Assembly: GCF_001429295.1 (NCBI RefSeq)
Contig: NZ_LMJL01000012.1
Span: 1,268,949 to 1,332,948 of the forward strand
DNA from: Flavobacterium sp. Root935
Lineage (GTDB): Bacteria > Bacteroidota > Bacteroidia > Flavobacteriales > Flavobacteriaceae
Direction: 5' to 3'
Length of the DNA: 64,000 nucleotides
Both the position numbers and the translations under genes were made by a program. Position 1 is the stretch's first letter. Every line of letters begins with the position of its first letter. The notes under the pieces were generated by a model. That model made no database searches and was not told where the DNA came from. It worked only from the letters and a program-made list of their open reading frames with translations. This document shows, in pieces, positions 26,701-33,208 of the stretch.

Positions 26701-26831
26701 CCTTATTTTCAATACTACAACTGAAGAAGTTATTTAATTTTGATGATGAGCAAACTAAAAAAGATTTTTTCAGACAAATAGACACTCTTAAAGAATATGA
26801 AGTAAAAAAAAGTCGAGCTAGAAAAATGTGA
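23733..26831 (+). CDS. NACHT-family STAND NTPase with pentapeptide-like repeats
   Basis: A 1032-residue protein with three parts. Residues 1-265 are helical and unassigned. About 270-500 is a NACHT-type NTPase: Walker A ADFGKGKS (277-284), Walker B FLIDSLDE (351-358) with the extra acidic residues typical of NACHT, and a sensor IIITSRP (390-396). A helical STAND region follows. About 860-915 shows pentapeptide-like A/N-L/F-X repeats (DLSHVNFDGINF, NWSRSNLNGCSF), then a unique tail. Bacterial NACHT proteins are often anti-phage sensors whose C-terminus recognises a viral cue. No nuclease, TIR or other effector domain is recognised, so the effector may be the N-terminal helices. It is visibly more AT-rich than its neighbours, suggesting acquisition. 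Confidence 0.85.
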   Translation: MKKQIENIANLLPDFIKNSFDYVKNNFDKNSQEIFENANGTAAIVIKILAQPLIDKYFENKTEAKLENFGFNTYIKASLVQANDSIDIIKENINNSFSPEIVFGIISKVIKEEIQSFDSTKAILIFQPLYHPVIIHVKNNYKRILQDLEVDSIHIEKFIKHFNENIEQTIQKTFGSDYDEHLRKTSLYRLKDNEAHFLYETIQLGKIGFKENENLKYETTYASWKNVSSFRNSFESSIDDEKYQEYENQLKPVEDLISDFFNRNPDNNLDDILFIIADFGKGKSVFMRHYASKLAKQYLEKSEGYFPIYFNLRNYSKYSTDSKLGVISDFLETNYSIKIDDEYFEKKKYLFLIDSLDESGDLNKKSIDKVINSVKNIQKINKSKYKTNRIIITSRPFDDGFSNHLIEHNPFNIKNKEKRDVPHYLNIHGFKKIQFNNWLFETLVNYSHIKNLNTTGIAKQIVNAVNKNERIDIYQELIKNETLSRSELRRPIFAYMVYQLIINKVDFIKVGKLGVYLSFLNLLTKEAKHIHDSDYQVNLSEEFEFRNILHATSSLWVYQRQKGKQGMLKKADICRVLEGKILSESDSDVIENFKGKGFTEIQFLSHSYFGENNNILHFQHQSFAEILLAEYYLKIFIKYSLDEDSDIEEARAKLAIGEPTEQAIIFFKELLDLLRESSIKSKDLVIIEKRKLLFPLMASLSIRKHNKLFSNYLHFSWFNKYKLGENQIEYPKEALEEWCIGHQEIEKIIQYAALILNSKTFYLPIQGNAKTSLYDSEVFEVINYSKTNALYGFDKWISLLVGNRLFNSFNSEKPLLFNWHYNINFHQLFDMIRSFNYVFNDSCPHWGNDLFQGINMSENKNQFDLSHVNFDGINFSHSTFNNLRSWGANWSRSNLNGCSFYNVQLITCLFLGAIIEEIEHVKNFHMINCQATTNGFILLDGLKTEDLEIKKNYGDPRKNRYNPFIESFDVYDDPVFVTCRGFMIYGLKNSLFSILQLKKLFNFDDEQTKKDFFRQIDTLKEYEVKKSRARKM

Positions 26832-26990
26832 TAATAAAAATTAAAAACTTCTTCCATCTGGCGCGAGCTTCTTACTGATGAATAAACAAGCAAGTGAAAC
26901 TTTCCGACCACAAGAGAGACAATCCTAGAACAATGGAGAGCCTAAAAAGCATCTGATTTTATTGCATAAAAAATTTAAAAATTTAAAAAA
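26832..26990. other. Unassigned spacer with a less AT-rich core
   Basis: Bases 26858-26945 (beginning cttcttccatctggcgcgag) are visibly richer in G and C than the genes on either side and form no open frame longer than a few codons. It may be a worn remnant of an insertion or the edge of an acquired block. No hairpin terminator was found after the NACHT gene. Confidence 0.35.
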
Positions 26991-27332
26991 ATGTTAGAAC
27001 TAGAAGATTTTACAGGGATTTACTTATCAAAACCTATGATTCCAGATTGCGTACATTTAGATGATTATGAATTCTATTTTTATAATAGGAATAATCATTT
27101 TAATATTAGCATTAGAGAAAATGAAAATTCCAAACTTATTTTTGATGCATCCACTTTCGAAATCATTAGTTCAGAAAATAATGATAAATTTGAGCTAATA
27201 ATAAATGAATTAGAAAATGAAAATAAATACAAGAAAATTAAAGGTAAAATGTATTTTAAAGTTCCTGAACCAAGAGGTTTTAAAATTTTCCTAAATGAAT
27301 ACGGTTGGAGATTTTTTGAAAAAATTGATTAA
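26991..27332 (+). CDS. Unknown small acidic protein beside the NACHT gene
   Basis: A 113-residue protein without signal peptide or membrane segment, with a strand-rich pattern (YEFYFYNRNNHFNISI, KMYFKVPEPRGFKIFL). No family is recognised. Its strong AT bias and same-strand position 159 bases after the NACHT gene suggest the same origin. Possible roles include an accessory or immunity partner, but nothing in the sequence proves it. The ATG at 26991 follows an A-rich leader usual for this genome. Confidence 0.6.
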   Translation: MLELEDFTGIYLSKPMIPDCVHLDDYEFYFYNRNNHFNISIRENENSKLIFDASTFEIISSENNDKFELIINELENENKYKKIKGKMYFKVPEPRGFKIFLNEYGWRFFEKID

Positions 27333-27393
27333 CTTCCAAATTTAAACTACAATCCTTAAAAAATCAAAAGATCAATTCCTGTCTGAAAAAATA

Positions 27394-27427
27394 TATATTT
27401 GCTATTCATAAAAAATAAATACCTTTG
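27394..27427 (+). promoter_or_regulatory. Promoter of the XRE regulator gene
   Basis: TATATTTG (27394-27401) can serve as a -7 box by itself, or its TTTG can be the -33 element for TACCTTTG (27420-27427) after 18 bases. The second option places transcription almost at the ATG (27432), giving a nearly leaderless message. Confidence 0.5.
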
Positions 27428-27431
27428 AAAT

Positions 27432-27824
27432 ATGAGCGCAACAACAAAACCAAGACATATCGGTAGAAATATCAGCCGAATCAGAGAGCTTAAAGGTATG
27501 AAGCAGGAAGCGCTTGCGCAGGCAATTGGTACAAATCAGCAGGCAATTTCTGGTATTGAAGGAAGCGAAACTATCGACGAAACAAAACTTACGAAAATTG
27601 CAGAAGCGCTAGGCGTTACAGTAGAAGCAATTGAAAGTTTTTCTGAAGAAAATGTATTTAATTATTTTAATACATTTAATGATTCCGTTTCAAACAGCAA
27701 TTTTGGTCATAATAATATTTGTAATTTCAATCCGCTTGATAAAGTTATAGAACTTTACGAACGTTTGGTTCAGGCTGAAAAAGACAAAGTTGAGTATTTA
27801 GAAAAATTATTAAAAGGGAAATAA
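27432..27824 (+). CDS. XRE-family helix-turn-helix regulator
   Basis: A 130-residue regulator. Residues about 10-66 form a Cro/CI-type HTH (ISRIRELKGMKQEALAQAIGTNQQAISGIEG, then KLTKIAEALGVTVEAIESF). The C-terminal tail (LYERLVQAEKDKVEYLEKLLKG) is a short amphipathic helix, probably a dimerisation coiled coil. It has its own promoter and terminator. This type of short XRE protein is common in Flavobacteria and its target is unknown. It may control the neighbouring NACHT block, but no shared operator was seen. Confidence 0.88.
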   Translation: MSATTKPRHIGRNISRIRELKGMKQEALAQAIGTNQQAISGIEGSETIDETKLTKIAEALGVTVEAIESFSEENVFNYFNTFNDSVSNSNFGHNNICNFNPLDKVIELYERLVQAEKDKVEYLEKLLKGK

Positions 27825-27847
27825 TTCCTTCAAAAATAAAATTTTGC

Positions 27848-27883
27848 AAAAGCACAAATATCTTATGATTTTGTGCTTTTTTT
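27848..27883 (+). terminator. Terminator of the XRE regulator gene
   Basis: AAAAGCACAAA pairs with TTTTGTGCTTTT over a loop of about 10 bases and is followed by T-rich sequence. It closes the accessory block before the RDD gene. Confidence 0.75.
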
Positions 27884-27902
27884 GTAAACTAAAAAACCAA
27901 AA

Positions 27903-28364
27903 ATGACCTCAGAACAAATTGCCACAAAACCCAATCTTAAAAAAAGAATCCTTGCCGGATTAATTGACTATTCGTTAATGTTTGGAGTAGTCCTCGTTAT
28001 GTTTCTATACTTTGGAGAAAAAACCAGAAATGGATATGAATTACAAGGATTTCCCGCATTCTTCAATTTTTTAATATGGTTTGGCTACATGGTTGGATTT
28101 GAAGTAAAATTTGGAGCAACGCTGGGAAATCAGATGTTTGATTTACAAGTTATTTCTATAAAAGATAGCAAAACTACAAGTTTAACTTTAGGCCAATCTT
28201 TTATGCGACATTTATTTGATATTCTTGATTTTTGGTTTTTCGGACTATTGGGAATATTGCTAATAAAAAACTCTACTTATAATCAAAGGTTAGGAGATTT
28301 ATGCGCCAAAACAATTGTAATAGATACAAAAGACAGCGAACAGTTTTACAAACGATTTACTTAA
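27903..28364 (+). CDS. RDD-family membrane protein
   Basis: A 153-residue protein with three membrane spans: about 17-36 (GLIDYSLMFGVVLVMFLYF), 50-66, and 110-127 after the conserved GATLGNQMFDLQV loop. The Arg-Asp-Asp-type positions of the RDD family appear as KKRILAGLIDYSLM and the RHLFDILDFW segment. Some RDD proteins take part in ion transport, but the role here is unknown. The gene is alone, with the start only 3 bases after an A-rich stretch. Confidence 0.82.
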   Translation: MTSEQIATKPNLKKRILAGLIDYSLMFGVVLVMFLYFGEKTRNGYELQGFPAFFNFLIWFGYMVGFEVKFGATLGNQMFDLQVISIKDSKTTSLTLGQSFMRHLFDILDFWFFGLLGILLIKNSTYNQRLGDLCAKTIVIDTKDSEQFYKRFT

Positions 28365-28420
28365 TTAAACTCAAATAAAAAATATTATTTTAGCCTTCCC
28401 AAATCAATCCCCAAAAATCA

Positions 28421-28873
28421 ATGAAACTTACAATTACCCTATCAACCCTACTCCTACTACTTACAACTAATTTATTCAGCCAAACCCTTGCTGATTTAAA
28501 ACTAAAACCAAAAGAAATTCCAAAAGGCGGTTATATGGTAAGTGACGGAAATATTTGTATTACGCCGCAAGCCTGCAATTTTTATAATGATATTGAAACC
28601 TACAGCAATATTGTTGGAACTGTAAAAAGTAAAGCTATTCAAAGTTTTAAAAGCAAAGCAGACCGCGGTTCTATCATGTATTTTGAATTTGATCATGTTT
28701 TTAAAGGCGATCGATTCCTGCAAGGTTTGCTTTGGGGAAAAGCAGGCGAACCAACAGCTGAACATCCAGAAGAATATCTCGCCAAAGGAAAATTTCTAGT
28801 TATTTGGAGTTTACAGGCAGATAGTCCGCTAAAAGAAAAGTCTGAAACTAAGATCGAAGCTCTTTTACAATAA
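28421..28873 (+). CDS. Secreted protein of unknown function
   Basis: A 150-residue protein with a clear signal peptide (MKLTITLSTLLLLLTTNLFS, cut after about residue 20). The mature part contains two cysteines close together (CITPQAC) and no recognised domain. It is not a lipoprotein, because no Cys follows the hydrophobic stretch. No family was identified. Confidence 0.7.
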   Translation: MKLTITLSTLLLLLTTNLFSQTLADLKLKPKEIPKGGYMVSDGNICITPQACNFYNDIETYSNIVGTVKSKAIQSFKSKADRGSIMYFEFDHVFKGDRFLQGLLWGKAGEPTAEHPEEYLAKGKFLVIWSLQADSPLKEKSETKIEALLQ

Positions 28874-28902
28874 ATCCTAATCACAGCTTCATTTTAAATG
28901 CT

Positions 28903-28910
28903 TAATTTTG
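28903..28910 (+). promoter_or_regulatory. Promoter -7 box before the 28930 gene
   Basis: TAATTTTG fits TAnnTTTG and sits 19 bases before ATG 28930. It argues against the in-frame TTG at 28912 as the start. Confidence 0.45.
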
Positions 28911-28929
28911 CTTGATAAAAAAACACAAA

Positions 28930-29292
28930 ATGAAACCACAAATACGAATTCTTCTTTACTCCATCTTATTCTTTTTATATCTTACTTCGACACCTTTCTT
29001 ACTGTCGTTAAACGAAAAAATAAAAGGCGATCCGTTTGTAGTTTTAGGAGTTGGTTTTGGAGTTTTAAATCTCATCTATGCTTTTTTTGCCCTAAAATGG
29101 AAACCTTTGCTTAACGTACTTTGCGCTGTCGGGATTGCGGCTTTAGCTATGTTCCTAGCTCTACAGTTTACCAATCTGCATCTGCTTGTAAATTACGATC
29201 CATATCAGGTTAAAACGGCCATTTTTGCTAATGCGGTTCTTTCTATTATTTTTTGGGAAATTGTGTATCAAGTGAAAATTAGAAAGCAATAA
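28930..29292 (+). CDS. Small multi-pass membrane protein of unknown function
   Basis: About 120 residues with four hydrophobic spans: near 7-25, 37-58, 63-84 and 95-115. Loops are short and charges favour a cytoplasmic N-terminus (MKPQIR). No family was recognised. A palindromic repeat follows the stop codon and may end the transcript. Confidence 0.65.
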   Translation: MKPQIRILLYSILFFLYLTSTPFLLSLNEKIKGDPFVVLGVGFGVLNLIYAFFALKWKPLLNVLCAVGIAALAMFLALQFTNLHLLVNYDPYQVKTAIFANAVLSIIFWEIVYQVKIRKQ

Positions 29293-29298
29293 CCTTTC

Positions 29299-29431
29299 AA
29301 TTGCCTCCAGCTTTATCTGGAGGTTCATATAGTAAGTCTAGAATAGGCTTTAACCAAATGAATAAATTTATTTTGGCTAAAGCCATTTTTTTTTTGCTAT
29401 AGGTGACCTCCCGCTAAAGCTGGAGGCAATT
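29299..29431. repeat. Nested palindromic repeat (family H)
   Basis: Outer arms aattgcctccagctttatct (29299-29318 onward) and their inverse at 29406-29431 enclose a second pair, GGCTTTA and TAAAGCC, at the centre. The stretch between the arms is AT-rich with a T9 run. No open frame is present. It could fold as a long cruciform in RNA or DNA. Confidence 0.7.
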
Positions 29432-29532
29432 CATTTTACTTTATCATTTAATAATTTTAAAGTCAAAATATTGATGATAAAACTTAAAAAATAATTCATA
29501 GTTTTACTCTTAAGTATTTAAAAATCAAAAAC

Positions 29533-30693
29533 ATGAAACGACATCCTTCGATAGACATTGTACGCGGAATTGTAATGATTATTATGGCTCTTGATCATGT
29601 TCGGGATTTATTGCATGTCGATTCGATTACACAAAGCCCAACCGATTTGGCAACGACTTCTCCTTTGTTGTTTTGTACACGCTGGATTACACATTTGTGC
29701 GCGCCTATTTTTGTTTTCTTGGCGGGAACTTCGGTCTATCTTTCACTTCAAAACAAAAACAATGCTGCCGAAACCAGACAGCTTTTATTGAAAAGAGGTT
29801 TTTGGTTAATCCTGCTTGAATTTACAGTTGTCAATTTTGGATTGTTTTTCGATATTGGTTTTCATACCCTTTTATTTGAAGTCATAGCCGCAATAGGTTT
29901 TGGGTTTGTTGTTTTGAGTTTATTATTAAAAGTCCGCTCTCAAACTTTGGGCATTGTGGGACTTGTAATTATCTTTTTCCATAATCTCCTGCCAATTATT
30001 CCATTTGCAGAAAATTCAGTTTTAAAAACCATCTTAACTCCCCTCTTTGGACCAGCTGTTTTTCCGTTTGCAGGAAAAGCATTTATTATGGGCTATCCGC
30101 CAATTCCGTGGCTAGGAATTATGCTCGTTGGTTTTGCAGCGGGAAAATTCTTTGAACTGGCACAAGGACAAAGAAAAAAACTATTCTTAAAAATCGGTTT
30201 GAGTGCTTTAGCTTTATTTACGGTAATTCGATTGGTAAATATTTATGGTGATCCCGCTTTATGGACTACACAAAAAGACTCAACTTTCACCTTTTTATCA
30301 TTTATGAATGTAACCAAATATCCACCTTCTCTCCTATTCTGTTTGGTTACTTTAGGCATTATGTTTTTACTGCTCGCTTTTGCAGAACAATTTCATAATA
30401 CGGTTAAAAAAGCAACTATGGTTTACGGAAAAGTGCCCTTATTTTATTTTGTTGTTCACTTTTATGTTATTCATATTCTAACGCTTTTTATACTTTTGGC
30501 ACAAGGCTTTAATTGGTCTCAACTGGAATTTGCTTCGGGAACTTTTGGCAGACCTAAAAGCATTGAAAGCGGTTTACATCTTTGGGCAATTTATTTAATT
30601 TGGATTTTTGTTGTTGCGCTGCTTTACAAACCTTGCCAATGGTTCGGAAAATATAAGACTGAAAATAATCATTGGTGGCTGAAATACATTTAA
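29533..30693 (+). CDS. DUF1624-like (heparan-alpha-glucosaminide N-acetyltransferase-type) membrane protein
   Basis: A 386-residue polytopic membrane protein with about ten spans. The beginning RHPSIDIVRGIVMIIMALDHVRDLLH carries the conserved Asp-Arg-Gly and His of acyltransferase-like DUF1624 proteins, whose relatives move acetyl groups across membranes. Later segments (FVFLAGTSVYLSL, YGKVPLFYFVVHFYVIH) also match the family pattern. The acceptor is unknown; a cell-surface sugar is plausible. The gene is monocistronic and preceded by a palindromic repeat. Confidence 0.8.
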   Translation: MKRHPSIDIVRGIVMIIMALDHVRDLLHVDSITQSPTDLATTSPLLFCTRWITHLCAPIFVFLAGTSVYLSLQNKNNAAETRQLLLKRGFWLILLEFTVVNFGLFFDIGFHTLLFEVIAAIGFGFVVLSLLLKVRSQTLGIVGLVIIFFHNLLPIIPFAENSVLKTILTPLFGPAVFPFAGKAFIMGYPPIPWLGIMLVGFAAGKFFELAQGQRKKLFLKIGLSALALFTVIRLVNIYGDPALWTTQKDSTFTFLSFMNVTKYPPSLLFCLVTLGIMFLLLAFAEQFHNTVKKATMVYGKVPLFYFVVHFYVIHILTLFILLAQGFNWSQLEFASGTFGRPKSIESGLHLWAIYLIWIFVVALLYKPCQWFGKYKTENNHWWLKYI

Positions 30694-30782
30694 GTGATAT
30701 GTGTTTACGACAAGATAAATTGTAGAATTTCGTACGTATTTTTTTATATTAGCATTTTGAAATTTCAAGCCAAAATCCTAAT

Positions 30783-31328
30783 ATGAAAACCAGAATTTTA
30801 ATTCTCCTTTCTTTAATTGCTGTTTCTTGTAAAAAAGAAATCAAAGTCAAAACTTCTACAATTGTACAAAAAGATAGTATACAGAGTATTCCTGAATCTG
30901 AAACCGAAAAAACAGAAACTATCGTAATTTCAAAAAAACATAAAACGAACCAAATTTTATGCGATCTCGATGGAGATGGAAAAAATGAAACCGTAGAAAT
31001 TGTAAGAAGTACAAACAACAACAAAAGTGGGCTAAAAATTACTTACGGAAATGGGAAAAGAACAGATTATTTCGGTCTGGGAAATACAATTTTAGACCAA
31101 GGTTTTGACGAAATTGATTGGGCTGGAATATTTGAAAAAGCACCGAAAGGTGAAATTTATTGGAATAACGTAAATGACGACGGCGAAATTATGGCCGACG
31201 AAGAAGTAAAAGAAGAAGATAAAATAAAATTGCCAAATGACGGAATCTTTATTCACGCCGAAGAAAGCTGCGGAGGCGGGATTATTTATCTAGATAACGG
31301 AAAATACAACTGGATTCAGCAGGAATAA
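30783..31328 (+). CDS. Lipoprotein of unknown function with an EF-hand-like loop
   Basis: A 181-residue lipoprotein; the signal peptide ends at the lipobox LIAVSC (Cys16). A DLDGDGKNE segment near residue 60-68 has the Asp spacing of a calcium-binding FG-GAP or EF-hand-like loop, as seen in secreted repeat proteins. The C-terminal part carries EESCGGGIIYLDNGKYNW. No family is assigned. It stands alone before the DinB-like gene. Confidence 0.7.
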   Translation: MKTRILILLSLIAVSCKKEIKVKTSTIVQKDSIQSIPESETEKTETIVISKKHKTNQILCDLDGDGKNETVEIVRSTNNNKSGLKITYGNGKRTDYFGLGNTILDQGFDEIDWAGIFEKAPKGEIYWNNVNDDGEIMADEEVKEEDKIKLPNDGIFIHAEESCGGGIIYLDNGKYNWIQQE

Positions 31329-31363
31329 AATTGTAATAAATTAACTTCTAAACTATTTTGATT

Positions 31364-31831
31364 ATGAAAAACAATACAGAAATAGCGAATCGTTTTAGAG
31401 AAGTCATTTTAAACGGAACTTGGATTGCCAACACAAATTACAAAGACCAACTACAGAATCTAAATTGGGAGATAGCAGTTACTCCATTTCAAAATTTAAA
31501 TACGATCGCACTTTTAGCGCAGCACATTCATTATTACATTAACGGAATAAATAATGTTTTTAAAGGCGGAACGCTGGATATAAAAGATAAATTCAGCTTT
31601 GACTTTCCTCCTATTCATTCACAGCAAGAATGGGAAAACTTTTTAATTAAATTTTGGAATGAAGCTGAAGAATTCGCTTCGCTGGTTGAGGAAATGCCAA
31701 ATGAAAAATTAGATCAAGCTTTTGTTGATGAAAAATACGGAACTTACAAAAGAAATATCGAAGCTATGCTGGAACATAGTTATTATCATTTAGGACAAAT
31801 CGTATTGATCAAAAAACTATTGACAAATTAA
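31364..31831 (+). CDS. DinB-like (DUF1572) protein
   Basis: A 155-residue helical bundle of the DinB/YfiT superfamily. It shows WIANTNYKDQL, the first histidine region AQHIHYYINGINN, and the C-terminal metal region LEHSYYHLGQIVLIKKL. A TTG at 31358 lies two codons before the ATG at 31364, which is the better start. The C-terminal HSYYHLGQI resembles HLAYHLGQI of the protein at 3721, but the rest is diverged. Its substrate is not known. Confidence 0.8.
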   Translation: MKNNTEIANRFREVILNGTWIANTNYKDQLQNLNWEIAVTPFQNLNTIALLAQHIHYYINGINNVFKGGTLDIKDKFSFDFPPIHSQQEWENFLIKFWNEAEEFASLVEEMPNEKLDQAFVDEKYGTYKRNIEAMLEHSYYHLGQIVLIKKLLTN

Positions 31832-31857
31832 AAATATTTAAAAGCCAAAAACGATCC

Positions 31858-32574
31858 ATGAAAAAAATTGCCATTTTGTTAGTGGGTTTTATTTTCTTTT
31901 CAAGTTGTAAAGATGAGAAGAAAGCAGAAACAAAAGAATTGACAAACCAAGAATTGAACAAAACTGAAAACGAAAACTTTGTTTTAACCGTAGAAAAAAT
32001 CGACTCGACACAATTTCCAGCTTCAATAAAATATGAAGGTTTTGTAAAAAATGCTGTTCGATGGAAAGATAAATTGGGCGATAATATTGTTATTACTACT
32101 GAGACAGGATATCATATCAACAAAAAATTCGAGCATGAATTTGAAGACAGTTCTGATGCTGAATTGTTTGCGTATCATTTTATTGTTTCTGGAAATGAAG
32201 TAAAACAAACTTGGAAAGTTTACGATTTTATTGCAGACTGCCCAGTTGATATTGTGGCTTCGTTTGTAAAAAATACTTTTCAAGTAACTGATTTAAACAA
32301 TAACGGAATCGCTGAAACTTGGCTGATGTACAAAACAACCTGCCACGGTGATGTGAGTCCGTGTGACATGAAAATTATTATGTATGAAGGAAGCACAAAA
32401 TATGCGGTGCGCGGCGAAAGCAGAGTTCAAGTTGGAGTTCTCGACAACGGCGAAAAACAATTTATTGGCGGTGAATATAAATTGGATGAAAATTTCAAAA
32501 AAGGTCCAAAAGTTTTTAAAGAATTTGCCCAAAAATTATGGAAAGATAATTTGATTGAAAATTGGGAGGATTAA
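31858..32574 (+). CDS. Lipoprotein of unknown function
   Basis: A 238-residue lipoprotein with lipobox FFSSC (Cys17) followed by a charged linker (KDEKKAETKE). The mature part has a TDLNNNGIAETWLMYKTTCHGDVSPCDMK core. From memory this resembles a Riemerella/Flavobacterium surface-polysaccharide-related family, but the assignment is unsure. It starts 27 bases after the DinB-like gene, so co-transcription is possible. No catalytic motif is obvious. Confidence 0.65.
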   Translation: MKKIAILLVGFIFFSSCKDEKKAETKELTNQELNKTENENFVLTVEKIDSTQFPASIKYEGFVKNAVRWKDKLGDNIVITTETGYHINKKFEHEFEDSSDAELFAYHFIVSGNEVKQTWKVYDFIADCPVDIVASFVKNTFQVTDLNNNGIAETWLMYKTTCHGDVSPCDMKIIMYEGSTKYAVRGESRVQVGVLDNGEKQFIGGEYKLDENFKKGPKVFKEFAQKLWKDNLIENWED

Positions 32575-32633
32575 AGGATTTTATATAATTCGGAAATTCA
32601 CTAAATTTATTCTTAAATTCTAATCTATTTAAA

Positions 32634-32999
32634 ATGAGAAAATTAATTTTAGCTTTTGTTCTTTTAATTGGTTTATCGACAAGTGCACAAACTTCTAAAG
32701 AGCTTATTGGAAAATGGCAATTGGTAAAATGGACCAAAAACGGTAAGGACAAAAATATTCAGGAATATTATAAAACCGATCAGGTTTTTCAGGTTTTTAA
32801 AGAAAATGGTGATTTTGAAAGTTTGGTTGGCGACGAATCGCACAAAGCGAAATGGAAGTTGTCTAAAGACAATAAAGAGCTTACTATTATTGCAATCTTA
32901 ATGCCTGTAAAATTTAGTATTGACTACTTTGATACTCAGAAAAGAATTATTACAACTCCACAAATTGGTACTTTTGAGTATAAAAAAGTAATCGAATAA
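32634..32999 (+). CDS. Secreted lipocalin-like protein
   Basis: A 121-residue protein with a signal peptide cut near residue 19 (LSTSAQ). The mature part begins with LIGKWQLVKWTKNGK, the usual first strand of lipocalin-like domains, and contains repeating beta strands (DFESLVGDESHKAKWKLS). It probably forms a small barrel in the periplasm. Its ligand is unknown. Confidence 0.72.
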   Translation: MRKLILAFVLLIGLSTSAQTSKELIGKWQLVKWTKNGKDKNIQEYYKTDQVFQVFKENGDFESLVGDESHKAKWKLSKDNKELTIIAILMPVKFSIDYFDTQKRIITTPQIGTFEYKKVIE

Positions 33000-33042
33000 T
33001 CGAATTTAAAAAGGATTTTATGAAAACAAAATGTTCTATCCC

Positions 33043-33102
33043 AGCCCCGATAGAGCCGATATCCTCGTAATGAAATGGAGAGATAAAGGTGAAAGCGGGA
33101 CT
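33043..33102. repeat. Structured repeat, family E (copy 3)
   Basis: It begins agccccgatagagccgat, continues through atcctcg and ggagagat, and ends gaaagcgggact. It aligns base for base with the inverted copy at 22019-22079 apart from scattered changes. The two ends can pair (agccccg with cgggact). Confidence 0.7.
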
Positions 33103-33208
33103 AAAAGTTCTTGTGAAAACCTGTATTTCTGCTTCTAAAAATAAATCAAAAAAAGGCATAGTTGTTGAAAGTTAAAAAAGATATATTTACACCTTCAAAA
33201 GAAATACT

